From the NCBI RefSeq assembly GCF_013839445.1, contig NZ_JACDIT010000003.1:62001-126000 (forward strand): 64,000 nucleotides of DNA, in the 5' to 3' direction. Of the stretch, positions 1 through 11,267 are shown in pieces (the first letter of the stretch is position 1; each line of letters starts with the position of its first letter). Origin of the DNA: Chthonobacter albigriseus. GTDB lineage: Bacteria > Pseudomonadota > Alphaproteobacteria > Rhizobiales > Pleomorphomonadaceae. The position numbers were made by a program, and so were the translations under genes. Below the pieces are notes generated by a model. It did not search any database and was not told the origin of the DNA. It worked only from the letters and a program-made list of their open reading frames with translations.

Positions 1-209
1 TCCGATACTCTCCCGCCGGGGCCGCCGATCTCGACGACCTGAACATGCGCCTAGTCAACGCCGTGAACGACGACGGCCGAACCTACGTCACGCAGACCAA
101 GGTGGACGGCCGGATCGCCATCCGCATCCAGGTCGGCTCCTTCGACGCGACCCGGGCGGACATCGAGGACAGCTGGACGGCCATCAAGGACGTGGCCGCG
201 CGGCTGTAA
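1..209 (+). CDS. PLP-dependent (aromatic-L-amino-acid type) decarboxylase, C-terminal fragment
   Basis: Open frame entering from the left edge (first full codon at base 3) and ending at TAA 207-209; 68 residues are visible. The pattern LNMRLVNAVNDDGRTYV, then a DGR segment and an IRIQVGSF block followed by a helix ending in WTAIKDVAARL, is the usual C-terminal end of group II pyridoxal-phosphate decarboxylases (DDC/TDC/AADC-like). The active-site lysine and the substrate-specifying regions lie outside the window, so the substrate cannot be assigned. It converges on the minus-strand Uma2 gene 9 bases downstream, with no obvious terminator between them. Confidence 0.7.
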   Translation, partial: RYSPAGAADLDDLNMRLVNAVNDDGRTYVTQTKVDGRIAIRIQVGSFDATRADIEDSWTAIKDVAARL

Positions 210-218
210 TCGGAGGCC

Positions 219-812
219 TCAGCCGACATCCTCGAACACCCGCTCGTAGATCTCGGCAAGCGTGAGCGACGCCCCAATGGCGGCAAGGTCGAAACCTGCT
301 TCCTGGCTCTCCAGTGTCCGCCAGCTCCACGTCCCATCCGACTGCCGCTCCGTGATCCGAACAAGCAACCGCGTCTGGTCGATGATAATGTAGTTCACCA
401 GGGATGGAATGGATCGATAGGCGTCGAGCTTGGTTGTCTCGTCCTTTTCCCTGGTCGTCCGGGACAACACTTCCACCAGGACTGTCGGACTCTCGATCGC
501 GGTGCTGTTGACCTGCTGCGGTTCGCAAGTAACGACCACATTGGGAAAGAAGCTGGCTGACGCGGACTGCACACGCGTGCTTTCAGAGTAAACGTCGCAG
601 GAACGCCCGCTCCGCCGCAACTGAGCGGACAGGTGATAGGCGACATTGGCCACGATTCGGCGGTGGCGCGTGGTGCCGCCCACCATCATCTTGTAGATTC
701 GCCCGCCGATGAGTTCCCAACGCTCTCCGTCGGGCATCTCGGGAAGGATCTCCAGGAACTCTTCGAGGGACCACGGCTGCTCGACCGGGCCGCTCGATTT
801 GACGGTGCTCAT
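219..812 (-). CDS. Uma2 family (DUF820) PD-(D/E)XK nuclease-fold protein, probable active-site variant
   Basis: 197 residues from the ATG at 812. An in-frame start 48 bases upstream is possible but adds nothing conserved. Family signatures: [11 protein letters not shown] near residue 32, a histidine-containing helix near 50-60, the block FFPNVVVTC at 88-96, PTVLVEVLS at 109-117 and K128-xx-Y132 with IPSLVNY. Uma2 proteins normally have Y-P-D-V in the third block, and that aspartate is thought to be one of the PD-(D/E)XK metal ligands. Here it is N91, while E33 and E114 remain. The protein is therefore probably catalytically impaired. The biological role of Uma2 proteins is unclear; they are abundant in cyanobacteria and scattered in other bacteria. 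Confidence 0.8.
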   Translation of the reverse strand: MSTVKSSGPVEQPWSLEEFLEILPEMPDGERWELIGGRIYKMMVGGTTRHRRIVANVAYHLSAQLRRSGRSCDVYSESTRVQSASASFFPNVVVTCEPQQVNSTAIESPTVLVEVLSRTTREKDETTKLDAYRSIPSLVNYIIIDQTRLLVRITERQSDGTWSWRTLESQEAGFDLAAIGASLTLAEIYERVFEDVG

Positions 813-1004
813 CGTGACCCGGAACTCCAAACGGTCGGCCGGCGCTTCAGCTTGCGCCACTCGACCGGAATGAACTCACGGTCGCAACCTACCACATTCT
901 CCGCCGCTTTTCCGCCATCCGTCACCTTCCATTCTTGCGCTCGGCGGGCTGGCGTTCTATCCCCTGCCCCAAGCCGTCGTCCGCCTCCGAAGGGACCACT
1001 CGCC

Positions 1005-3212
<2,208 letters not shown>

Positions 3213-3235
3213 CGAGAACGGAAGGGAACGACGAC

Positions 3236-3472
3236 ATGGCCATGCAGGCCCGTGAGATCGAGGCGATGATCAAGGAAGCGCTTCCGGACGCGAAGGTCGA
3301 GATCCGGGATCTGGCCGGCGACGGCGACCACTACTCGGCCATCGTCGTGTCCGAAGCCTTCCGCGGTCTGACGCGGGTCAAGCAGCACCAGTTGGTCTAC
3401 AACGCCCTGCAGGGCAAGATGGGCGGGCAGTTGCATGCCCTCGCCCTTCAGACCAGCGCTCCTACCTCCTGA
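3236..3472 (+). CDS. bolA: BolA/IbaG family protein
   Basis: 78-residue BolA-like protein. Its sequence shows the family pattern: an N-terminal helix, a GDGDHYSAIVVSEAF strand region, then VKQHQLVYNALQ and a GGQLHALALQT C-terminus with the conserved histidine that can ligand a 2Fe-2S cluster with a monothiol glutaredoxin. The ATG at 3236 follows GAAGGGA at 3221-3227. It lies 23 bases after purL and 57 bases before grxD, the classic BolA-Grx4 pairing, so a role in Fe-S trafficking or iron sensing is a reasonable inference. Confidence 0.9.
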   Translation: MAMQAREIEAMIKEALPDAKVEIRDLAGDGDHYSAIVVSEAFRGLTRVKQHQLVYNALQGKMGGQLHALALQTSAPTS

Positions 3473-3529
3473 TTTCGAAGCCCATGTCCACCGCCGCGCC
3501 TTGAACCCGGCGAAGAAAGGATGAATACG

Positions 3530-3868
3530 ATGTCCGACGCCACTCACGCCTTCATCGACAACGAGGTCAAGTCCAACGACGTGGTGCTCTTCATGAAGGG
3601 CACTCCGGATTTCCCGATGTGCGGGTTCTCCGGCCAGGTCGTGCAGATCCTCAACTACCTCGGCGTGCCCTACAAGGGCATCAACGTCCTGGACAACGAG
3701 GAAATTCGCAACGGGATCAAGACCTACACCAACTGGCCGACAATCCCCCAGCTCTACGTCAAGGGCGAGTTCGTCGGCGGCTGCGACATTGTCCGCGAGA
3801 TGTTCCAACAGGGCGAACTGCAGGCCCACATGACCTCCGCCGGCGTGCCGGTGAAGTCGAACGCCTGA
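3530..3868 (+). CDS. grxD: Monothiol glutaredoxin, Grx4 type
   Basis: 112-residue CGFS-type monothiol glutaredoxin. Visible features: [15 protein letters not shown] with the single active-site cysteine in CGFS, the TWPTIPQ-like segment NWPTIPQLY with cis-Pro, and GGCDIVREM for glutathione contact. Proteins of this class carry and transfer 2Fe-2S clusters and form heterodimers with BolA, encoded just upstream. Of two in-frame ATGs (3521, 3530), the second is preferred: AAGAAAGG at 3513-3520 abuts the first but is 9 bases from the second. A strong terminator hairpin follows 48 bases after the stop. Confidence 0.93.
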   Translation: MSDATHAFIDNEVKSNDVVLFMKGTPDFPMCGFSGQVVQILNYLGVPYKGINVLDNEEIRNGIKTYTNWPTIPQLYVKGEFVGGCDIVREMFQQGELQAHMTSAGVPVKSNA

Positions 3869-3916
3869 TCGGCGCGGGTCGGATCAGATCCGCCCCGCCG
3901 CTTCCCGACCGAGCAG

Positions 3917-3946
3917 AAAGCCATCCCGCACGGGGTGGCTTTTTCC
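3917..3946 (+). terminator. Rho-independent terminator of purL-bolA-grxD
   Basis: An 11-bp stem (3917-3927 with 3932-3942, one G-U wobble) closes a 4-base loop. The 3' arm runs into a T tract, giving CTTTTT at 3939-3944. It sits directly downstream of grxD. The A-rich left flank could also give some function on the minus strand. Confidence 0.8.
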
Positions 3947-4049
3947 GTTTCCGGCAACCCGGCACCCGGTTCGACGGACAAACGAATTTTTTCTGGATCG
4001 GCCGGAACCAAACTCCATCACATCGGTTTATCGGCTGGGTGGGGTGTTT

Positions 4050-4240
4050 CCACATGCCTTATTCAACGCTGCCGCAGGATCCGATCGGGTCCGCCGGCAG
4101 GCGTTGTTCAGAACCGGCTTCCCCGTCGGAAGTCGGCGCCGTCCACTTGGTGATGGAGTCATCGCCCCCCACCGCCCCATTGCCGGTGGACGGCAATTTC
4201 CGGAAAGCCGGGATCCTCCAGGAGGGTCCCGGCTTTCTCG
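4050..4240 (+). ncRNA. Candidate structured small RNA between grxD and rpsD
   Basis: The gap 3869-4364 holds no credible protein gene but contains consecutive helices. CTTCC/GGAAG lies around 4119-4133. A perfect 9-bp pair GCCGTCCAC (4138-4146) with GTGGACGGC (4186-4194) encloses a smaller GGTGAT/ATCGCC helix. A long inverted repeat at 4203-4236 (17-bp arms with one wobble) then ends in TTTCTCGTTT, a terminator-like 3' end. It lies beyond the grxD terminator, so it would need its own promoter, which I could not identify with confidence. I did not recognise it as 6S, tmRNA, RNase P or SRP RNA. The 5' end given is approximate. Confidence 0.35.
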
Positions 4241-4310
4241 TTTCCGGCAGGCTTCCCGCCAGCAGGACCGGGGCCTGCCGTCCGTCCGGACTCTCCTGGT
4301 GCCACGCACG

Positions 4311-4338
4311 AAAAAACCGCCCGATCGCTCGGGCGGTT
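4311..4338 (-). terminator. Rho-independent terminator of rpsD
   Basis: Read on the minus strand, a 10-bp perfect stem (4329-4338 pairing with 4315-4324, loop 4325-4328) is followed by six T residues (complement of A4311-A4316). It lies 27 bases after the rpsD stop and separates rpsD from the convergent candidate RNA. Confidence 0.85.
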
Positions 4339-4364
4339 CTTGTGTTTTCGCCAGGGCGAACCGA

Positions 4365-4982
4365 TCAACGCGAGTAGAACTCGACGACCAGGTTCGGCTC
4401 CATCTGCACCGCATAGGGCACATCGCTGAGGCCCGGGACGCGGATGTACTTGGCGGTCATCTTCGAGCTGTCGACTTCCAGGTACTCCGGAACGTCACGC
4501 TCGGCGAGCGAGACGGCTTCCAGGACGATCGTCAGTTCCTTGGAGCGCTGGCGGATCTCGATGAGGTCGCCCGGCTTGCAGCGGTAGCTGGAGATGTTGA
4601 CGCGGCGGCCGTTGACGTTGATGTGCCCGTGGTTGATGAACTGGCGGGCGGCAAACGGCGTCGGCACGAACTTCGCGCGGAAGATGATGGTGTCGAGGCG
4701 GCTTTCCAGGAGACCGATCAGCATCTCGGAGGTGTCGCCGCGCAGACGCGAGGCTTCCTCGTAGATGGCGTAGAACTGCTTCTCGGAGATGTTGGCGTAG
4801 TAGCCCTTGAGCTTCTGCTTGGCGCGCAGCTGCTGACCGAAGTCGGAGAGCTTGCCCTTGCGGCGCTGGCCGTGCTGGCCGGGGCCGTATTCGCGGCGGT
4901 TGACCGGGCTCTTCGGGCGGCCCCAGAGATTTTCGCCGAGGCGGCGGTCGAGCTTGTACTTGGCGCTATGGCGCTTTGACAT
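4365..4982 (-). CDS. rpsD: 30S ribosomal protein S4
   Basis: 205 residues, the normal length for S4. The N-terminus [20 protein letters not shown], followed by [17 protein letters not shown], is typical of the alphaproteobacterial, non-zinc form. The S4 RNA-binding domain is at about 95-155 ([33 protein letters not shown]). S4 binds 16S rRNA early in 30S assembly. The gene is monocistronic with its own terminator. The 234-base gap to murI (4983-5216) contains a perfect 8-bp hairpin (5114-5121 with 5132-5139), whose function is not clear. Confidence 0.97.
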   Translation of the reverse strand: MSKRHSAKYKLDRRLGENLWGRPKSPVNRREYGPGQHGQRRKGKLSDFGQQLRAKQKLKGYYANISEKQFYAIYEEASRLRGDTSEMLIGLLESRLDTIIFRAKFVPTPFAARQFINHGHINVNGRRVNISSYRCKPGDLIEIRQRSKELTIVLEAVSLAERDVPEYLEVDSSKMTAKYIRVPGLSDVPYAVQMEPNLVVEFYSR

Positions 4983-5216
4983 CGCGTATCCCGTTCTTTG
5001 AACGTTGGTTGTTCAGGACACACGCCCTCCTCTGTTCTTCGCCGGCCGAAGCCGCCGCCGAACCGACAGGATCGGATGCGCGCTTGCATCGTCTCCACGG
5101 GTGCGTGAACGACCACGCGGGCCCGTTTGGACCCGCGTGTTGCCGGGGTGTGTAACGGAGGCGGGCGGCCCTGTCAACGTGCCTCGGCGTGCTCTGGGCG
5201 GTCATCTCAGGCTGAT

Positions 5217-5987
5217 TCAAGCGCTTTCGGCCGCGCCGAACCCGAACTGCGCCAGCAGAGCCGGGGCGGGCTGATACCCGGTCGCCAGGAATCGGTCGCC
5301 ACCGCCGCCGATCCCGGCCCGGCCCTCCGTCACGGCCGAGACGCGCCGCGCGATGGCCGGCGCCGGATCGATCCACTCGACCGGCCAGGGCGCCAGTCGC
5401 TTGAGGCGGTCGAGCACCAACGGATAATGCGTGCAGGCAAGCACCACGGTATCCGTGCGGGCGTCGCCCTCCGCCACAAAGCAAGGCGCGATCTCCGCCG
5501 CGAAAGCCTGATCGGGAATGGCCTCTCCTCCGAGCGTCCGCTCCACGAGCCCGGCGAGCGCCACCGAGCCGACCAGCGTGAACCGGCAGTCCTGCCCGTG
5601 CTCGGCGATCAGCGACCGCGTGTAGTCGCGCTTCACGGTGCCCGGGGTCGCCAGCACCGACACAAGGCGTGTCCGGCTCTGCGCCGCGGCCGGCTTGATC
5701 GCCGGCACCGTTCCGACGAAGGGCACCTCCCAGCGCGCCCGCAGCGGCGGCAGCACCAGGGTCGAGGCCGTGTTGCAGGCGATCACCACCGCCGCCGGAT
5801 CGACCTCGGGAATGACCGCCTCCATCAGGGCCGTCACCCGCGCCACCAGCGCCTCGGGCTCCAGGCCGCCGTAGGGGAACACCGCGGTATCCGCCAGATA
5901 GGTGATCGCCGCGTCCGGCAGCAACCGACGGATCTCCCGCACCACGGAGAGCCCGCCCACGCCGCTGTCGAACACCAGGAGCCGCAT
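5217..5987 (-). CDS. murI: Glutamate racemase
   Basis: 256 residues; interconverts L- and D-glutamate for peptidoglycan synthesis. FDSGVGGLSV (6-15) carries the catalytic aspartate region. The two catalytic cysteines are C71 in ACNTAS and C185 in ACTHYPL, as in the Asp/Glu racemase superfamily. The start ATG lies 5 bases after the trmJ stop, so trmJ and murI are probably co-transcribed. Confidence 0.93.
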   Translation of the reverse strand: MRLLVFDSGVGGLSVVREIRRLLPDAAITYLADTAVFPYGGLEPEALVARVTALMEAVIPEVDPAAVVIACNTASTLVLPPLRARWEVPFVGTVPAIKPAAAQSRTRLVSVLATPGTVKRDYTRSLIAEHGQDCRFTLVGSVALAGLVERTLGGEAIPDQAFAAEIAPCFVAEGDARTDTVVLACTHYPLVLDRLKRLAPWPVEWIDPAPAIARRVSAVTEGRAGIGGGGDRFLATGYQPAPALLAQFGFGAAESA

Positions 5988-5992
5988 GCCCG

Positions 5993-6811
5993 TCAGCCTT
6001 CAGCGTCGGCAGGCGCCGCGGGCCCGCTCTTCCGCCGGGGCTTCGGTCCCTTGACCTTGGTCGGCCGGTTCGGCCGGCCCTCCAGCGTCGCGATCACGCC
6101 GCGCAGCGTACGGACCTCCTGGGCCGTAAGAGACATCCGCTGGAAGATGGCGCGCAGGTTGCGCACCATGTGCTCCTTCTTCTCCACGGGCCGGAAGAAG
6201 TTGCGCTCGTCAAGCGAGGTTTCCAGGTGCTCGAAGAGGTGCAGGATCTCGTCCTTCGTCGCCGGGGGCGACCGCTCCGGCATGCCGAACGGCAACCCGC
6301 CGTCCACAGCCTCGAAGCCGGCCTTGCGCCACTCGTAGGCGATCACCAGAACCGCCTGCGCGATGTTGAGCGAAGCGAACTCCGGCACCACCGGCAGCGT
6401 CAGGATCTCATCGGCGAGCGCGATCTCGTCGTTGTTGAGGCCCCATCGCTCGCGCCCGAACAGCAGCCCGGCCCGCACGCCCTGCCCTTCCAGCGCGCGC
6501 AGATGCGCCGCCGCGTGCACCGGCCCGCGCACCTCCTTGGTCACGTCGCGGTCTCGCGCGGTCGTCGCGTAGACGAAGGAGAGGTCAGCCACGGCCGCCT
6601 CCACGCTGTCGAAGACCTGCACGGCGCGGATGACGTGATCGGCCCGGCTCGCTGCCGCCACCGCCTTCTCGTTTGGCCAGCCGTCGCGCGGGCGCACCAG
6701 CCGGAGGTCGGACAGCCCGAAATTGGCCATCGCGCGCGCCGCGGCCCCGATGTTCTCGCCCATCTGGGGCTCGCAGAGAATGATGGCGGGGGATGGATCG
6801 CTGGACGTCAA
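5993..6811 (-). CDS. trmJ: TrmH/SPOUT-family RNA 2'-O-methyltransferase, TrmJ-like
   Basis: 272-residue SPOUT methyltransferase. Motif 1 is N20-IGAAARAMANFGL, motif 2 is GLLFGRERWGLNNDEI and motif 3 is PVVPEFASLNIAQAVLVIAYE; together they form the trefoil-knot SAM site. The C-terminal helical extension (about 175-272) fits TrmJ, which modifies tRNA position 32. The exact substrate is inferred from length and motifs. It ends in a basic tail rich in K, R and P. It is upstream of murI with a 5-base gap. Confidence 0.85.
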   Translation of the reverse strand: MTSSDPSPAIILCEPQMGENIGAAARAMANFGLSDLRLVRPRDGWPNEKAVAAASRADHVIRAVQVFDSVEAAVADLSFVYATTARDRDVTKEVRGPVHAAAHLRALEGQGVRAGLLFGRERWGLNNDEIALADEILTLPVVPEFASLNIAQAVLVIAYEWRKAGFEAVDGGLPFGMPERSPPATKDEILHLFEHLETSLDERNFFRPVEKKEHMVRNLRAIFQRMSLTAQEVRTLRGVIATLEGRPNRPTKVKGPKPRRKSGPAAPADAEG

Positions 6812-6904
6812 ATCGGTCGGCTCGCCGGAAACGGTCGAAGGGTCAGCCCCGGTTGTTAGGCGGATGCGGCCGCGAAGTCCAGAACCGCAGGGACGGATCG
6901 AGGG

Positions 6905-8053
6905 TCAAGCCGCCCCGAACACATCGAGCGAGGGCTCCCGGAAACCCGGGAAGATGCGTTCGGACACCGTATGCCGCATGTGGGTCGCCAGCACCTCGGC
7001 AAGCACCTGGCGGTAGTCCGTGGTGATCGCCAGATCCGCCCCCTGGTCCAGCGCATCGTTGGAAAGGCCGGGCCATCGGCCGAACATGCGGCCGCCGCGC
7101 ACCGGGCCGCCGAGCACCAGCATGACATTGCCATGCCCGTGGTCGGTGCCGCCGCCGGTGTTGGCGCGCAGCCTTCGGCCGAACTCGCTCATCACCACCA
7201 CGACCGTCTCCTCCGCATGCGCGCCGAGGTCGGTCCAGAACGCGGAAAGCGACGCCGAGAGATCCGCCGTCAGCATCGGGAACAGGCGCGCCTGGTCGAA
7301 GTGGGTGTCCCATCCTCCGGCATCCACGGTCGCCACCCGCAGGCCGAGGTCCAGCTTCATCGCCCAGGCGATCGACTTGAGGTTCCGCGCGAGCTCGCTG
7401 TCCGGGTACGCCGCCCGCGGGTCGGGCGCGTAGGGGGTCAGTTGGCCGTCCTCGCGGATCGGGATCTTCCGCTCGATGGCCTCGCTCAGCCGGATCAGCC
7501 GCGCGACCGGCGGACCGAAGTCTGGATGACCCGCCAGTTGGGCGCCGAGCCGGGCGATCACCTTGTCCCGCCCGGCGATCCAGGGCGCGAGGCGGATCGC
7601 TTCGAGCGACGGCGTGACCAGCGTGTTCCCCGCCCCCGACAGCATCTCCGGAGCCGCGCCGCCGGCCGAAAGCACCGGCATCAGCCCGTCGAAGGACGTC
7701 TCCGCCAGGAACCGCGCCAGCCAACCGTCCGTGGCGCCCTGGGCGCCGCCCCGTTCCATGATCCCCTCGGCTTCGAAGTGGCTGCGCGTGGCGTGCCGGA
7801 GGCCGGCCGCGTGGATCACTGCGAGGTGGCCCGACGCGTAGAGGTCCGCCAGTCCGCCCGCCTGCGGGTGGAAGCGGAAATCGGCGTCCGCGATGGCATC
7901 GCCGAGCACCCGGCCCGCGTCGTCGCCGCTCCGACCGACGCGGAGCTGCGGCGGCCGCGCCGCGACATAGTCCGCGTCTCCCGACGGGGCGACGAGGGAC
8001 AGCCCGTCGATTCCGCCGCGAAGGAACACGACCACAAGCTTGGGCTCGCTCAT
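6905..8053 (-). CDS. DUF1501 domain-containing protein lacking an export signal
   Basis: 382 residues. The sequence starts directly with the domain (PKLVVVFLRGGIDGLSLV), followed by the DUF1501 landmarks TRSHFEAEGIMERGG, VDAGGWDTHFDQ, VVVVMSEFGRRLRANTGGGTDHGHGNVMLVLGG and DYRQVLAEVL. The family belongs to the alkaline phosphatase/sulfatase-like superfamily and is usually Tat-exported. No twin-arginine or other signal peptide precedes this domain, and the upstream in-frame sequence overlaps the DUF1800 gene. It starts 8 bases after the DUF1800 stop, so the two are almost certainly co-expressed. Biochemical function is unknown. Confidence 0.85.
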   Translation of the reverse strand: MSEPKLVVVFLRGGIDGLSLVAPSGDADYVAARPPQLRVGRSGDDAGRVLGDAIADADFRFHPQAGGLADLYASGHLAVIHAAGLRHATRSHFEAEGIMERGGAQGATDGWLARFLAETSFDGLMPVLSAGGAAPEMLSGAGNTLVTPSLEAIRLAPWIAGRDKVIARLGAQLAGHPDFGPPVARLIRLSEAIERKIPIREDGQLTPYAPDPRAAYPDSELARNLKSIAWAMKLDLGLRVATVDAGGWDTHFDQARLFPMLTADLSASLSAFWTDLGAHAEETVVVVMSEFGRRLRANTGGGTDHGHGNVMLVLGGPVRGGRMFGRWPGLSNDALDQGADLAITTDYRQVLAEVLATHMRHTVSERIFPGFREPSLDVFGAA

Positions 8054-8061
8054 CCCGCCCC

Positions 8062-9786
8062 CTATCGCGCCAGGAATTCGGGACTGAGCGCGACCAGCAG
8101 CACCGCGCCCCGCAGCATCGAGCTGCGCTCCCAATCGCCGTCCGGCACCGCGGAGTCCAGATCTTCCGCGACGGCCGCAGCGACGGCCGCGATGAAGCGA
8201 TCGTCGGCCGGCGCGACCAGGAGACGGTCGGCGATCTCGCGCACGCAGGCCCGCACGGAAGGGGCGCCCGAGGCGATCGCGTCCAGCGGATCGCCGGAGA
8301 ACAGACCGAACCAGTCCTCGAACACCTGCAGCGTGAGCGTCACCATCCCCGCCACCGTCGCGGTGTTGGACCATGCAGCGGCCACGTCGGGATGACCGTT
8401 CGGCAGCCGCCACTGGTGCTGCCGCCACCCCGTCTGCGGCAGCGCCCAGCCGATATGCTCGCCAACCGCCACGTCGGCGCCGAGCGCCCGCGCCAGCGAG
8501 GCAAGATGCTCGAACGGCCGCTTCAGCTTGGCGGGCGGCGTGGCGGTGAACGGCTCGGAGAGGACGATGGTTCGGACCACCCGGGCGATCTGGTCGGGCG
8601 CGTCGCGGTGGTCGAGAAAGCTCTCCGCGGCCTGCTCCACCAAGACGGCCGGGGGATCGTCCGCGAGCAGGCGCCGCACCAGCTTGGCACATACGAAGCG
8701 CGCCGTGCCGGGATGCGCCGCCAGAATGTCGAGCACGGCCTCCCCGTCGGCCATCGGCGCGCCATAGGCGGCAAGTTCCCGCCCGAGCACGCGCTTCTGG
8801 TAGGGGTCGTGCCACGCGTCCACATAGGCGAAGGCACCCGTCCGCGGCGTCGTCTCACCGTCCGCCACCCAGCGTCCGTCGCCGATGGTCCAACCCGTGA
8901 AGGCGCGGGCCACCTCGTAGACGTCGTCGTCCAGATATCCTGCCGCCAGGCCGTCTGTCGCCCCTGGAACGGCGTCCCACCGGTCGGCCCGCCCGGCCCA
9001 GTAGTTATCGGCGCCCAGCGTATGAAGCTCCAGAAGCTCGCGCGCATAGTTCTCGTTGGCCGGGCTCGCCCGGCTGTCGGCATTGTTCAGGTAGGCCAGC
9101 ATCGACGGCGACCGCGCCACAGCTCCGAGCAGCGCCCGGAAGTTGCCCAGCGCGTGGCTTCTGATCGCCGCGTCGTGCCGGGCGAAGTGCGCCGCCACGA
9201 CCTCGTTGGCGAGCGCGTTGACGCTGAAATGGTCGTGCCAGAACTGGGTGATCACCTCACGCAGTTGCGCCGGCGCGTGGACGGCGCGGACCAGCGACGC
9301 CGCGATCACCTCGTCAGCCGGACGGGTCCGCTCCCCGTAGGCCATCGGCTTCTGCCAGTCCGTCAGGTCTACCAGCGGTTCCGTGGCCTCGTCCGCGATG
9401 AAGCCGAGCGGTCGAAGCTTCTCGGCCGCGGGCCAGCTGCCGCCATTCTCATCCGTCCCGGCCTCGTAGGCGATCTTGAGCCGGATCGCACCCAGCCGGC
9501 GGTCCAGATCGGCATCGCGGTCCGGCAGCGCGAGTTGCTCGTCGAGCCAGGCTTCCAGCCCCATCGCCTGAAGGCGCTGCAACTCCGCCCGAGTCGGACC
9601 GAAGGTCAGCCGGCCGAGCGCAGCGCGATCTGCCGCCGCGTCGGGCGCCTGCAACGCGAACGCCCGCGGAAGCTTCAACCCGCCAAGCACCAGCGCGGCG
9701 GTGAGCCCGCCCGCGCCGCCCTGCAGCAGGGCTCTGCGGCTCAACGTCGACGAAGTGGCTCCGGTGTCCCTGCGCGGCCGATTCAC
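8062..9786 (-). CDS. DUF1800 domain-containing Tat-exported protein
   Basis: 574 residues. Twin-arginine signal SRRALLQGG at 16-24 followed by a hydrophobic stretch ([11 protein letters not shown]) predicts folded export to the periplasm. The body matches DUF1800: RLTFGPT near the N-terminus, [23 protein letters not shown], the AFTGW block, and [15 protein letters not shown]1800 and DUF1501 genes occur as pairs in many Gram-negative bacteria and are of unknown function. The gene heads a two-gene operon divergent from icd. Confidence 0.88.
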   Translation of the reverse strand: MNRPRRDTGATSSTLSRRALLQGGAGGLTAALVLGGLKLPRAFALQAPDAAADRAALGRLTFGPTRAELQRLQAMGLEAWLDEQLALPDRDADLDRRLGAIRLKIAYEAGTDENGGSWPAAEKLRPLGFIADEATEPLVDLTDWQKPMAYGERTRPADEVIAASLVRAVHAPAQLREVITQFWHDHFSVNALANEVVAAHFARHDAAIRSHALGNFRALLGAVARSPSMLAYLNNADSRASPANENYARELLELHTLGADNYWAGRADRWDAVPGATDGLAAGYLDDDVYEVARAFTGWTIGDGRWVADGETTPRTGAFAYVDAWHDPYQKRVLGRELAAYGAPMADGEAVLDILAAHPGTARFVCAKLVRRLLADDPPAVLVEQAAESFLDHRDAPDQIARVVRTIVLSEPFTATPPAKLKRPFEHLASLARALGADVAVGEHIGWALPQTGWRQHQWRLPNGHPDVAAAWSNTATVAGMVTLTLQVFEDWFGLFSGDPLDAIASGAPSVRACVREIADRLLVAPADDRFIAAVAAAVAEDLDSAVPDGDWERSSMLRGAVLLVALSPEFLAR

Positions 9787-9955
9787 GCTGATTCTCCCTC
9801 TGCAAACCTACCAGGAGGGTTTCCAGCCCGCTACGATCGTTCAATCGGTCCGGCCTTTCAGTGTGCGCTGCACGATGCTATGGAAGCGCCCGATTGTCGC
9901 GGTGCCGATAGCGCCCGGCCGCCCACCCGCTCAAAACGCCGAAAGGTCCCAACAG

Positions 9956-11167
9956 ATGGCGAAGATCAAGGTTGCCAATCCAGTCGTCGAACTCGACGGC
10001 GACGAGATGACCCGCATCATCTGGCAGGCCATCAAGGACAAGCTGATCCACCCCTATCTCGACGTGGACCTGCACTACTACGACCTTGGCATGGAGCACC
10101 GCGACGCCACGGATGACAAGGTCACCGTGGACGCCGCCGAAGCGATCAAGAAGTACGGCGTCGGCGTGAAGTGCGCCACCATCACGCCCGACGAAGCCCG
10201 GGTGAAGGAATTCAACCTCAAGAAGATGTGGAAGTCGCCGAACGGCACGATCCGCAACATCCTTGGCGGCGTGATCTTCCGCGAGCCGATCATCTGCAAG
10301 AACGTGCCGCGCCTCGTCCCCGGCTGGACCAAGCCGATCATCATCGGCCGCCACGCCTTCGGCGACCAGTACAAGGCGACCGACTTCGTGGTGCCCGGCC
10401 CCGGCAAGCTGACGATCAAGTTCGTCGGCAACGACGGCAAGACGATCGAGCACGAGGTATTCGACTTCCCCGCCGGCGGCGTCGCCCAGGCGATGTACAA
10501 CCTCGACGATTCCATCCGCGAATTCGCCCGCGCCTCGCTGAACTACGGCCTGAACCGCGGCTATCCGGTCTACCTCTCCACCAAGAACACGATCCTCAAG
10601 GCCTATGACGGCCGCTTCAAGGACCTGTTCCAGGAGGTGTTCGACGCCGAGTTCAAGGACAAGTTCGCCGAGGCGAAGATCACCTACGAGCACCGCCTGA
10701 TCGACGACATGGTCGCCTCGGCGCTGAAGTGGTCCGGCGGCTATGTGTGGGCCTGCAAGAACTACGACGGCGACGTGCAGTCCGACACCGTCGCGCAGGG
10801 CTTCGGCTCGCTCGGCCTGATGACCTCCGTGCTGATGACGCCGGACGGCAAGACCGTGGAGGCCGAGGCCGCCCACGGCACCGTCACCCGCCATTACCGC
10901 ACGCACCAGCAGGGCAAGGAGACCTCGACCAACTCGATCGCGTCGATCTTCGCCTGGACCCGCGGTCTCGCCCACCGCGCCAAGCTGGACGACAATGCCG
11001 AACTCGCCCGCTTCGCCACCACGCTGGAGAAGGTCTGCGTCGACACCGTCGAAGCCGGCTACATGACCAAGGACCTCGCCCTCCTGGTCGGCGACACCCA
11101 GGGCTGGCTCTCCACCACCGGCTTCCTCGACAAGATCGACGAGAACCTGCAGAAGGCGATGGGGTGA
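9956..11167 (+). CDS. icd: NADP-dependent isocitrate dehydrogenase
   Basis: 403 residues; oxidative decarboxylation of isocitrate to 2-oxoglutarate in the TCA cycle. It is the eukaryote-like type II form common in alphaproteobacteria: [13 protein letters not shown] (11-23), [19 protein letters not shown], the substrate and metal region [14 protein letters not shown], and a coenzyme region with [14 protein letters not shown] 9956 follows GAAAGG at 9941-9946. It is divergent from the DUF1800 gene; the 169-base gap should hold both promoters. A hairpin terminator follows. Confidence 0.96.
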   Translation: MAKIKVANPVVELDGDEMTRIIWQAIKDKLIHPYLDVDLHYYDLGMEHRDATDDKVTVDAAEAIKKYGVGVKCATITPDEARVKEFNLKKMWKSPNGTIRNILGGVIFREPIICKNVPRLVPGWTKPIIIGRHAFGDQYKATDFVVPGPGKLTIKFVGNDGKTIEHEVFDFPAGGVAQAMYNLDDSIREFARASLNYGLNRGYPVYLSTKNTILKAYDGRFKDLFQEVFDAEFKDKFAEAKITYEHRLIDDMVASALKWSGGYVWACKNYDGDVQSDTVAQGFGSLGLMTSVLMTPDGKTVEAEAAHGTVTRHYRTHQQGKETSTNSIASIFAWTRGLAHRAKLDDNAELARFATTLEKVCVDTVEAGYMTKDLALLVGDTQGWLSTTGFLDKIDENLQKAMG

Positions 11168-11213
11168 AACCCGGCGATCTGCGGGTTTCGGACTTCGGTC
11201 GACGATCACACGG

Positions 11214-11240
11214 ACGGCGGGCCTTGCGCCCGCCGTTTTC
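11214..11240 (+). terminator. Rho-independent terminator of icd
   Basis: A perfect 9-bp stem ACGGCGGGC (11214-11222) with GCCCGCCGT (11228-11236), loop CTTGC, then TTTC. It lies between the convergent icd and channel genes. Confidence 0.8.
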
Positions 11241-11267
11241 GTTTCCGGCTGCCGGGTTCGTCTCCCG

